NCBI GenBank assembly: GCA_013151575.1
Contig: JAADHZ010000042.1
Coordinates: 1 to 39,295 of the forward strand
Length of the DNA: 39,295 nucleotides
DNA from: Gammaproteobacteria bacterium
GTDB lineage: Bacteria > Pseudomonadota > Gammaproteobacteria > SZUA-152
Reading direction: 5' to 3'
This document shows positions 17,177 to 24,219 of the stretch, one piece after another (within the stretch, counting starts at the first letter, position 1; every line of letters begins with the position of its first letter). The notes under the pieces were generated by a model, which was not told the DNA's origin, did no database searches, and worked only from the letters and a program-made list of their open reading frames with translations. The position numbers and the translations under genes were made by a program.

Positions 17177-18505
17177 ATGAAAAATTTAGGCTTGGCTGGA
17201 GGGATGCTCTTGTTGCTATTAACATTGTTTTCGTGCGCCCCAGCAAAAGAATCGGTGTGGATACCCGGCTGGAAGGAATCGGCCGCCATGCAGGAATCTC
17301 GTGCTGGCGCCGCAGTGGTGGTAAACAACAACTTCATTTATATGATCGCTGGTGTAGACGGCCGAAACTTTTTGCGCAGCACAGAATATGCCCCCATTCT
17401 CGAAGATGGCGGCATCGGTGAATGGAAGCAAGGCCCTGCCCTGATAGAAGAACGTGGTTTCACCGAAGCAGTGGTGCGCAACGGCTATATTTATGTTGTT
17501 GGTGGAGGCAACGGACCCAATGGCCACAATTTGTTGCGTACTGTTGAACGCGCAAAAATAAATACGGATGGAAGTCTAGCGCCTTGGCGCCGCGAGAGCA
17601 GCCAGACGGTCTTGCCAAGACGCTGCACTAAATTGAGTGTGATTGGCGACTACTTGTATTCCTTTGGCGGTTTCGGTGGGGCACTGCTGGATAGTGTTGA
17701 ATACGCAAAAATAAACAGTGATGGTAGCGTGGGTGAATGGACGATGGCTTCAGAATCCATGACCTTGCCTCGTTATGTGAACAGTGTGAAGGCAGTCAAA
17801 GGGCAGGCCCTGGTTATCGGTGGTCATGACCAGAAAAAAGGTGTCGGTATTTCTGATGTGGAATGGGCTCGACCGGATAAAAATGGTGATATCCACACCT
17901 GGAAAAAAACCAGTTCTTTGAAAACGGGGCGTTACGGGTTAGCGTCGGCAAAGATGGGTAGCACCATTTTTGCTATCGGTGGCTTGACCGGACTCGAGTA
18001 TTTGAAAAGTATCGAAAAAACATCAGTCTTGAGCGCTGGGGGCGTATCTGCTTGGCAGGAAACCACCCCTCTTAGTGTGCCGCGTGCAACTTTCAGCGCG
18101 GTGGCCCACAATGGCTACCTCTATGTATTGGGGGGTTCCAATCGTGACGGTTATCTACGCAGCGTTGAGTTTGCTGCGATCAACCCGCAGGGGGATCCGG
18201 GCTTTTGGGGTAGCCTGGAGGAGCGAGATGGCTATAATGCCCGACTAACAATGCTGGCCGAGTCAAGCCCCGCACTGCCTAATCAAGGTGTTGTAAAACA
18301 GATTTTGAATACAGAAATGTACAGCTATGTGGAGGTACTGAGTCAGGGGACGTTGTTTTGGCTGGCCGGGCCCAAAGTGGATTTTCCGGTGAATACCCGT
18401 ATCCATTTCAGCAAGGGAGTGAAAATGACTAATTTTTTCAGCAAGGAGTTACAGCGGCCATTCCCAGAAGTCAACTTTGTTAGCCGTATCGAAAAAGCCA
18501 AGTGA
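17177..18505 (+). CDS. kelch-like propeller lipoprotein with C-terminal OB-fold-like domain
   Basis: A 442-residue lipoprotein (signal ending LFSC). Residues ~30-355 hold kelch-type repeats with VxxNGYIYVVGGxxG, LYSFGGFGG, IFAIGGLTG and LYVLGGSNRDG motifs, alternating with conserved SVEYAKINSDGSVGEW strands, consistent with a six- or seven-bladed propeller. The last ~75 residues are separate: GVVKQI...YSYVEVL...FWLAGP...MTNFFSKELQRPF...VNFV. This matches, from memory, the small periplasmic domain often encoded beside cytochromes c (NrfJ-related, pattern YTYL...WLA...MKNFxSKTLxRTF). The start ATG 17177 has GGAGAC upstream. It follows a terminator, so it is its own unit. Confidence 0.8.
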   Translation: MKNLGLAGGMLLLLLTLFSCAPAKESVWIPGWKESAAMQESRAGAAVVVNNNFIYMIAGVDGRNFLRSTEYAPILEDGGIGEWKQGPALIEERGFTEAVVRNGYIYVVGGGNGPNGHNLLRTVERAKINTDGSLAPWRRESSQTVLPRRCTKLSVIGDYLYSFGGFGGALLDSVEYAKINSDGSVGEWTMASESMTLPRYVNSVKAVKGQALVIGGHDQKKGVGISDVEWARPDKNGDIHTWKKTSSLKTGRYGLASAKMGSTIFAIGGLTGLEYLKSIEKTSVLSAGGVSAWQETTPLSVPRATFSAVAHNGYLYVLGGSNRDGYLRSVEFAAINPQGDPGFWGSLEERDGYNARLTMLAESSPALPNQGVVKQILNTEMYSYVEVLSQGTLFWLAGPKVDFPVNTRIHFSKGVKMTNFFSKELQRPFPEVNFVSRIEKAK

Positions 18506-18531
18506 GCCCGTCGAGAACAGATTTCACCTTT

Positions 18532-18561
18532 TGGGCATAGGTTTAAGTGCCCAGCATTTTT
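18532..18561 (+). terminator. probable terminator of the kelch-like gene
   Basis: TGGGCA and TGCCCA form a six-bp stem with a ten-base loop, followed by GCATTTTTC. It lies 27 bp after the stop. The short stem and the two-base gap before the T run lower confidence. Confidence 0.6.
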
Positions 18562-18704
18562 CTGTTCAAAGGGGTGTCTCTTGGTCATGAATTCGGCCCG
18601 GGGCGCGTCGCAGCTTGCAGCGGCTATTGATTCAATAGCGATGAAGTAAGTGGGTTTGTATCAACGCCTTGTTTTATGTGCAAACTCTTGCCTGTCCAAT
18701 GCGT

Positions 18705-18760
18705 TAAGTTAACAAATTAGTAGGTTGGTGGTGAGCACGCGAACCCCAATAGGCGTTGGC
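18705..18760 (+). repeat. 56-bp dispersed palindromic repeat, copy 2
   Basis: This copy aligns without gaps to 9224-9279 and differs at about four positions. It starts at TAAGTTAACAAAT and ends at GGCGTTGGC in both copies, which suggests defined element boundaries rather than random similarity. Confidence 0.75.
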
Positions 18761-18841
18761 AACGTTGGGTCCGCAAGTTTGCCGCCGATCTCTACAGCAG
18801 AGCAAGAAAAGTGACTTAACTTAGTCTCTTTGGGTTCAATT

Positions 18842-18945
18842 CCCCGCAGCTTGCTGCGTAAGTTTTTTGTTCAAACGTGTAAGCGTTTGAGCTGGCAGTT
18901 TAATACCCCGCTTCGTTCGCGCAGCGAGATAGCTTGCTGCGGGGT
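18842..18945 (+). repeat. pair of REP-like GC-rich palindromes
   Basis: The first hairpin is CGCAGC-TT-GCTGCG (18845-18858), preceded by CCC and followed by a run of six T residues. The second is ACCCCGC ... GCGGGGT (18905-18911 with 18939-18945). Both share CCCCGC and GCTTGCTGCG words, so they look like two members of one palindromic family about 50 bp apart. Confidence 0.55.
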
Positions 18946-19336
18946 TGTTTATTTGGCATTGCTTGCCCATCCGTTTCTTTTTTGTGAGCGATACCGATTT
19001 TTTCGATCCCTGTAAATTTGGTGTCCACCCCTGCACTGCAAAACATGGGGCAAATCAGTGTTGTTTTGTTAACAAGATTTTACTGCGGCGCAGTTGAGTC
19101 CACACGAGGTAGACAGCACGATTGGTGCTTACTGAGGGAGAGATGAGTTGAGTCAACCTCTTCCGTCGAGCCTACTTCGCCGCGTAGCATTTTGAGTGTT
19201 TTGAGCAGATAGGGCGCGGGTATCCACTAATATCAACGATTTCCTGGATGCCCCCGAAAGGGTTTGCGCACACTCTAACCTGAATGCGCCAATGATTGCT
19301 CATTGGAAAGCGAAGAAGATTGGATTTTCAGACATC

Positions 19337-19371
19337 AAAAAGCCCCCCCATCACACGATGGGGAGGTTTTT
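19337..19371 (-). terminator. Rho-independent terminator of the minus-strand cytochrome unit
   Basis: On the minus strand, CCTCCCCATC-GTGT-GATGGGGGGG followed by CTTTTT lies about 30 bp after the pentaheme cytochrome stop. An A run on the other side makes it potentially bidirectional. Confidence 0.88.
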
Positions 19372-19399
19372 AATTACAGCATTTGTGGGTACGTGATGA

Positions 19400-20458
19400 C
19401 TATTTGGCGTGGCAGGTCAGGCAGAGTGCACTCGGCCCCCCGCTGAAGCTCCCGCCTTGTGCGATGCCCGTGGTGCCTGCATGAGTGCCGGCAACACCGT
19501 TATTGACGCGCAGAAAACTGGGGTTAAAGCGCGAGGTAGGGTCTCCGGGCTTGGAAGGCACGCCGTGTGGGTCATGGCAGGAAGCACATTCCACCTCGTA
19601 GCCACCGCCACTATCATACAGCCGTACTTCGCTGGGGTCCGCGTGGCTGTTACCATTGAGGTCAAAAAAGGCTATGCCTCCTTTTCCCCCTCCGCGGGCC
19701 TGTCTGACTGAAGGGTTATTGAAATCCCCCTGGCCTGGGTCCGGGAAAAGGATGCCGACCGGGTGGTCGTTTCGCAGGTCTGTGCCGAGCATGAACGCTG
19801 CGTAGCTTCCAATACGGCCATTAACCATACTGTTGTGACAGCCTGCACATGTGTCGGTTACTGACCCGACAGTTAGGCTCGGATCTTGCCCTGCCAGCTC
19901 CGGCCCTAGCGTGGCATGCTGTCCTGGGGGTGGGCCGGTAAAACCGCCTGCATTCCATTTGCTCAGGAAGGCTATATTGGATGTGCCCTCAGAGTTGTTT
20001 GCCAGGCCACTGTTCGTGGGATCCAGTCCTGAACCGGGCATGTTCAACACCGAGTCAATGGCAATGGTACCATCGTGGCAGGACAAACAGGTCAGAGAGG
20101 CCGGGCCAGGCGCGCCGATTGGACGGTTCAGGGTGCGGGGTTTGTCATAAATAATGTAATTTCCAGGGTTGACTGTGCGGTTCCACAGCGGTGCATCCAC
20201 CTTCGTATTACCCCCGTGCGGGGTGTGACAGTAAACACAAACGGCACCATAGTCGTTGCGTTTAGCATTCATGTTGAAGCCGAGATCCCTGTCCCCACCA
20301 AATTCTTTGTAGTTCATGGTCAAATTATGCCGAGTATTGCCTATGCTGCCTTTGGTGGTGGCGCTAGACCCTGGGTCCCAACCGTCGGCAACTGTGTAAC
20401 TGCTGATGGCTAACAAAACGGTGCCGACCGATGCCCCTATTTTGATTTTTAGTTCCAC
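19400..20458 (-). CDS. pentaheme cytochrome c (paralogue A)
   Basis: A 352-residue protein starting at GTG 20458, with GGGAG eight bases upstream and a signal peptide ending near TVADG. Five haem motifs: CVYCH (74-78), CLSCH (124-128), CAGCH (204-208), CASCH (291-295) and CLTCH (346-350). Motifs of the TPHGG...APLWNR and CLSCHDGTIAIDSV type place it with the doubled-CXXCH cytochromes of metal and sulfur respirers, as I recall the family. It shares haem order and the LGTDLRNDHP segment with the cytochrome at 21723-22523, but has a Gly-rich insertion before haem 4. It is the last gene of a three-gene minus-strand group and is followed by a strong terminator. Confidence 0.9.
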   Translation of the reverse strand: MELKIKIGASVGTVLLAISSYTVADGWDPGSSATTKGSIGNTRHNLTMNYKEFGGDRDLGFNMNAKRNDYGAVCVYCHTPHGGNTKVDAPLWNRTVNPGNYIIYDKPRTLNRPIGAPGPASLTCLSCHDGTIAIDSVLNMPGSGLDPTNSGLANNSEGTSNIAFLSKWNAGGFTGPPPGQHATLGPELAGQDPSLTVGSVTDTCAGCHNSMVNGRIGSYAAFMLGTDLRNDHPVGILFPDPGQGDFNNPSVRQARGGGKGGIAFFDLNGNSHADPSEVRLYDSGGGYEVECASCHDPHGVPSKPGDPTSRFNPSFLRVNNGVAGTHAGTTGIAQGGSFSGGPSALCLTCHAK

Positions 20459-20628
20459 TGGAAACGCTCCCTGTAGAGTGTTCTGTTAATTTGGTGCAGC
20501 GTACGAGGTGGTGCCCGCTACAAATGTGAGGTCAAAACCGTGCCGATCAATTGCCGACAACTTATTTATACGTTTATAGGATTAATATATACCATGCTGG
20601 GGGGGTTAATTGCAATTCAGACGCGTGG

Positions 20629-21747
20629 TTAGTCCTTCGGCGGAGCTAGGTGTTCTCCCCCCAGGTAGCCCTGCTCGGCCGTGAGGCTGCTCGGCCGAAA
20701 AACGTCCACTTTGCGGAAAAATTGATCGGCAACGTACACTCGGTCGTCTTCATCGATAGCAATACCGGAGGGCAACAGGTAGTTAGCGGGACCGCCCTGC
20801 CTGCCGCGCTGACCAATGTACATGAGTAGTCTGGCTTTATTGTCGAATATCTGAAAATTTCCGAATGCGGAGTCAACCACGTAGATATTACCCTTGCTGT
20901 CGGTGGCTATGCCTTTGGGGCGGGAAAAATTGCCGCTTTTGCGGCCTACGTTGCCGAATGCAAATTTCAGGCTGCCATCGGGGTTAAATGCCTGTACTCG
21001 AAAGTTGCCGGTATCGGTAACATAAATGGTGCCTTCAGCATCGGTGGTTACCTGTAGTGGTAAATTAAAATCCCCTTCTTGCGTGCCCCGGGTGCCGATG
21101 GTCTGCTTGAGTTCGCCAGTTTTGGCGTCAAATACGTACAGGTGATGCTCTTGGGTGTCGATGCCCCCAGTATCGATAACATAAGCGGTGTTGCCGTCCG
21201 GGCTGACGGCGACTCCGGATGGGCGTCTGAGGATTGTACGGTCCCCAAAGGCACGTAGGAATTCACCATCAGTGTTGAATATCACGATGCGTTTGCCGGT
21301 GTTATCAGCGACAAAAATTTCATCTTGCGACGATACGGCAATACCGATGGGCTTACGTAATGTCCCCGGCCCCTTTGTGCCGAACATCTTGAAATTTCGG
21401 CCGGGCACGTCGAACATTAAAACGGCACGTTTGACGGTGTCCGTGACATAGACTCTGCCTTTGCGTACGGCGATGCCATAGGGTTTGCCCAGCGCGGTGG
21501 CGGTACCCATGCTGCCGGTGGCAAATTGTCGTAATTTGTCCGCAGCGGTTACTTCCTTTACGTCGAAGCTGCTGCGCAAAGTGAGTTCATAGGTGAGGCG
21601 TGCTTTAGCAGGTGGTGATGGGAAAATTAGCTCTTTCTTGGGGCCGCGAATATCGTCGCTGGCACAGCCCGCAAGGGCTAGCGCGACGCCACTTAAAAGG
21701 GTGAAGTGGCAAATCGTCTTTTTTATTTTATGTGGCAGGTGAAACAT
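20629..21747 (-). CDS. NHL-repeat beta-propeller lipoprotein
   Basis: A 372-residue protein with a signal peptide ending ALAGC (lipobox). From residue ~80 it has about six NHL repeats, recognisable as PxGIAVxxxxxIYVxDTxNxRVQxF variants (PYGIAVRKGRVYVTD, PIGIAVSSQDEIFVAD, PSGVAVSPDGNTAYVID, PKGIATDSKGNIYVVD, PSGIAIDEDDRVYVAD). Its first 25 bp overlap the end of the upstream pentaheme cytochrome, so the two are translationally coupled. The position between two pentaheme cytochromes suggests a lipid-anchored partner or scaffold. An enzymatic role is not indicated. Confidence 0.87.
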   Translation of the reverse strand: MFHLPHKIKKTICHFTLLSGVALALAGCASDDIRGPKKELIFPSPPAKARLTYELTLRSSFDVKEVTAADKLRQFATGSMGTATALGKPYGIAVRKGRVYVTDTVKRAVLMFDVPGRNFKMFGTKGPGTLRKPIGIAVSSQDEIFVADNTGKRIVIFNTDGEFLRAFGDRTILRRPSGVAVSPDGNTAYVIDTGGIDTQEHHLYVFDAKTGELKQTIGTRGTQEGDFNLPLQVTTDAEGTIYVTDTGNFRVQAFNPDGSLKFAFGNVGRKSGNFSRPKGIATDSKGNIYVVDSAFGNFQIFDNKARLLMYIGQRGRQGGPANYLLPSGIAIDEDDRVYVADQFFRKVDVFRPSSLTAEQGYLGGEHLAPPKD

Positions 21748-22523
21748 AGGACCTCGGCGTTAGCTCTCAATAGCAGTTCTCTTGATGGGTCATGCACGTT
21801 ATGGCATGTCATGCATTCCACTTTTCCATTATACAGTTTTACTCCGTTGTCAAACCCATTGGACGTATCCGGGGGACGAAAGTCTACATCCCGAAAATTC
21901 AGGCCGGCGTATTGCATGGAAATCGGATGGTCATTACGCAGGTCCGTGCCTAGCATTTTGACAGAAATATCATGTGCAATCTGTCCATTGTGGCACTTGC
22001 CGCAGCTTTCGATGTTGTCGTCGGGGCTGATGCGCATGTGCATGGCATTGTCTTCCGCCGGGTCAAACGTTGCGGGTCGGAATACCACCATATCGATCGC
22101 CATGGTGCCATCGTGGCAGGAGAGACACAACATGCTGATGGGGTTGGGGCCGCTGGTTTTGTTGTCCAGCGTTGCGCTATCGTAGAGTTGGTAATTGCTT
22201 AAGGCCGGGACATAGCGGTTCCATCCATCAATGCCGCCGAAATCCTGCGGGTCTGCTCCAACTTCCTCCGGCGGAATGTGGCAATACACACAGGAATAGC
22301 CGTAGTCTGAAAAGGCGACGCCGGCCATGGCCACTACTCCCGCGCGGTCATTGAGGCCGGTGAAGTCGTGTTTGGAACCGAGAATAGGGTCATCTGCTCC
22401 CAGCACAGGGTCGCCGACGATTGCTTGGGAAAATGCGAAGGTTGCCCAGGAAAGTCCGGCAAGCAACAGAGAAAAAAAGACGAGTTTTTCGCCAATGCCT
22501 GGGGTTTTTGGGCGTGTTGACAT
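21723..22523 (-). CDS. pentaheme cytochrome c (paralogue B)
   Basis: I choose the internal ATG at 22523 (266 residues) over the track start at 22589, because it has a GGA about nine bases upstream and puts the signal peptide (LVFFSLLLAGLSWATFAFSQA) near the N-terminus. Five haem motifs: CVYCH (78-82), CLSCH (133-137), CGKCH (174-178), CMTCH (237-241) and CFTCH (260-264). Haem order and the MLGTDLRNDHPI segment match the cytochrome at 19400-20458, so they are paralogues; this one is about 85 residues shorter. It is the first gene of the minus-strand group and overlaps the NHL lipoprotein gene by 25 bp. Start choice confidence is moderate. Confidence 0.88.
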   Translation of the reverse strand: MSTRPKTPGIGEKLVFFSLLLAGLSWATFAFSQAIVGDPVLGADDPILGSKHDFTGLNDRAGVVAMAGVAFSDYGYSCVYCHIPPEEVGADPQDFGGIDGWNRYVPALSNYQLYDSATLDNKTSGPNPISMLCLSCHDGTMAIDMVVFRPATFDPAEDNAMHMRISPDDNIESCGKCHNGQIAHDISVKMLGTDLRNDHPISMQYAGLNFRDVDFRPPDTSNGFDNGVKLYNGKVECMTCHNVHDPSRELLLRANAEVLCFTCHIK

Positions 22524-22914
22524 AGTTATTATTCCAAGCTGTAAACGATCGTTCGGTGGGGTGGTTTGCCCCAGTCGGCGATTAGTCATGTGACTGCGCT
22601 TTCGCTAATATTCGTTATACGACAACTTACTCATTACTCACTGCATGCGACAGCCGATCATTTTCGGTGTCAAACGGACCATTGACTGAGCATAGGTGAT
22701 CTTTAGAGTAGCGCAAAACTTATTTTTACGCCACAATCCTGCGCACTTTTGGTTCGATTCAAGGCTTGGTTTCCTCCATTGACGAGGGAATGCTGGAAAT
22801 GTGGGTGGGGTGTTTAGGCTGAGCCCCATTAGTAAATTTGTTGGGTTATTGTCAGAATTTAGTATCCGTTTGTCCACGATTATACGCATTAGTTAAATAG
22901 GTGTTTAGATAGAA
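22524..22914 (+). promoter_or_regulatory. divergent intergenic region between two cytochrome units
   Basis: About 390 bp, AT-rich, between the minus-strand pentaheme group and the plus-strand tandem cytochrome. It must hold promoters for both. A weak plus-strand candidate is TTGTTG, 16 bp, TAGTAT in the last ~75 bp. No gene or clear operator palindrome was found. The 83-residue minus-strand ORF here has no recognisable features. Confidence 0.45.
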
Positions 22915-24219
22915 ATGAACAAAAAAACTGCTTGGGTTCTAGCTGCTGTGCTTAGTGCAAATTTGGGAGTGCTGAGCGGGCTGCATGCCGCACCAGCTGT
23001 GCAGACTAAGGAACAAAGTATTCCAAAACTTTATCAGAAATATTGTTCTATTTGTCATGGTGACAAGGGAAATGCACAAACGCGCGCGCGCTCAGGCATG
23101 ACCCCCAAACCCCGGGATTTTTCCTCCGCGAAAGCGGCTATTGAACTGACCCGTGAGCGCATGATAAAGGCCGTGACGGAAGGTCGTCCGGGTACGGCGA
23201 TGGTCGGGCATAAGCGTGTGCTGTCCGAAGAGCAGATCGCCGGGATCGTGGATTATATTCGTGCCAATTTCATGCAGTTGCCCGTGGCGGAGGAGTCCAG
23301 CGTGTCGGAGCCGGTGAGTCCTGGCGAAAAGGTCTACGTTAAAAATTGTCGCGTATGCCACGGCGACAAGGGGAATACCTCATATTGGGCAAAAAATGGC
23401 CTGAATCCACCACCCCGGGACTTTACGGCCTCCGAGGCGCAGCGCATCTTTACGCGCCAACGCATGATTAATTCGATCACTCACGGGCGTCCTGGCACCG
23501 GTATGATGCCTTTTAACTCGCGTCTGTCAGAGGTCGAAATTGCCGCTGTGGTGCGCTACATACGCTTCGCTTTCATGGGGGTGAACCCTGATACTGACAC
23601 GGGCGCTACACCGCTTCTCCAAGTGAGTTCTGAGTCGCCTTCGGAGTTGACCCCGAGCAGCCCCGCTCCCGTATCAGCCCCGTTGGAAAGTGCCCCCAAA
23701 ACGACTGAACCTTCACCTCCGCCCGTAGCGGCTGCTCTGGGTCTGGGAATGCCGGGTGAGCAGGCAATGTCGGCGCTGTCCGTTGCTACACCGGGGGGAG
23801 GTGGAAAGGGGCACATGGACGTGGATATGTCATTGCCCTTTCCCAATGATTTAGCTGGGGATTTTGCCGCTGGGCGTGAGTTTTACATGAAAAATTGCTT
23901 CACTTGTCACGGGGTAAAGGGGAACGGCAATGGGCCGCGCGCCTATTTCAATACCCCTCGTCCGCGCGATTTCACCAGCACGGCATCGCGCCAGATTCTC
24001 AACCGTCCGCGTCTGCTTGATGGTATCACCAAAGGGCGGCCGGGTACGGTCATGCCAGCCTGGGGCAAGGTGCTTTCGCCGCAGGAAGTTGCCAACGTGG
24101 CGGAATTTGTGTTCCAGACTTTTGTCCACCCCGCCAAGGCGGAACCCGCTGATGGCAAGGGCCCCAGTCGCGACGGTGGTGATGCTGTCGAAACAGAAGG
24201 CAAAAAAAAAGCCGGTTAA
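22915..24219 (+). CDS. tandem-domain cytochrome c, first three haem domains
   Basis: A 434-residue protein with signal peptide (MNKKTAWVLAAVLSANLG ... LHAA). Three cytochrome c domains each follow the pattern CXXCHGxKGN ... PRPRDF ... RxRMIxxITxGRPGTxMPxxxxxLSxxEIAxVVxYIRxxF. Haem motifs: CSICH (44-48), CRVCH (145-149) and CFTCH (328-332). A Pro/Ser/Thr/Ala-rich linker (~225-295) separates domains 2 and 3. It terminates early at EGKKKAG, directly after nine A residues. The following ORF continues in the -1 frame with a fourth copy of the domain. It may therefore be the short product of a longer hexaheme gene, or the 5' part of a gene broken by a one-base indel. It is periplasmic and probably an electron carrier or terminal oxidoreductase subunit. 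Confidence 0.88.
   Translation: MNKKTAWVLAAVLSANLGVLSGLHAAPAVQTKEQSIPKLYQKYCSICHGDKGNAQTRARSGMTPKPRDFSSAKAAIELTRERMIKAVTEGRPGTAMVGHKRVLSEEQIAGIVDYIRANFMQLPVAEESSVSEPVSPGEKVYVKNCRVCHGDKGNTSYWAKNGLNPPPRDFTASEAQRIFTRQRMINSITHGRPGTGMMPFNSRLSEVEIAAVVRYIRFAFMGVNPDTDTGATPLLQVSSESPSELTPSSPAPVSAPLESAPKTTEPSPPPVAAALGLGMPGEQAMSALSVATPGGGGKGHMDVDMSLPFPNDLAGDFAAGREFYMKNCFTCHGVKGNGNGPRAYFNTPRPRDFTSTASRQILNRPRLLDGITKGRPGTVMPAWGKVLSPQEVANVAEFVFQTFVHPAKAEPADGKGPSRDGGDAVETEGKKKAG
24202..24210 (+). other. A9 homopolymer at frame junction (possible slippage site)
   Basis: GGC followed by nine A then GCC. Frame 0 reads AAA AAA AAA GCC GGT TAA. Slipping back one base after the third AAA gives AGC CGG TTA AAG and then an open frame to 25184. 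Runs of nine A are classical sites of transcriptional or ribosomal slippage and equally of sequencing or replication indels. Confidence 0.6.

Larger units (their letters stand above)
18562..19336 (+). other. gene-free region with palindromes and repeat fragments
   Basis: About 775 bp with no credible ORF; the only listed ORFs (60 and 66 residues) lack family features and run across palindromes. It contains a perfect 8+8 palindrome GCTATTGA-T-TCAATAGC (18623-18639), the second copy of the ccmD-ccmE repeat, two GC-rich hairpins around 18845-18945, and a TCAAACG/CGTTTGA hairpin near 18870. It separates a plus-strand unit from the convergent minus-strand cytochrome unit. From ~18950 to 19336 I see nothing recognisable. 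Confidence 0.7.

Noticed and set aside
18834-18846. GGGTTCAATTCCCC as a possible tRNA T-arm or attachment site
   Set aside because: No acceptor, anticodon or D-arm can be folded around it, and the adjacent sequence belongs to a palindromic repeat; no integrase gene is in the window.
18830-19036. ORFs of 60 and 66 residues in the gene-free interval
   Set aside because: They cross the palindromes, have no ribosome site or recognisable motif, and look like chance ORFs.
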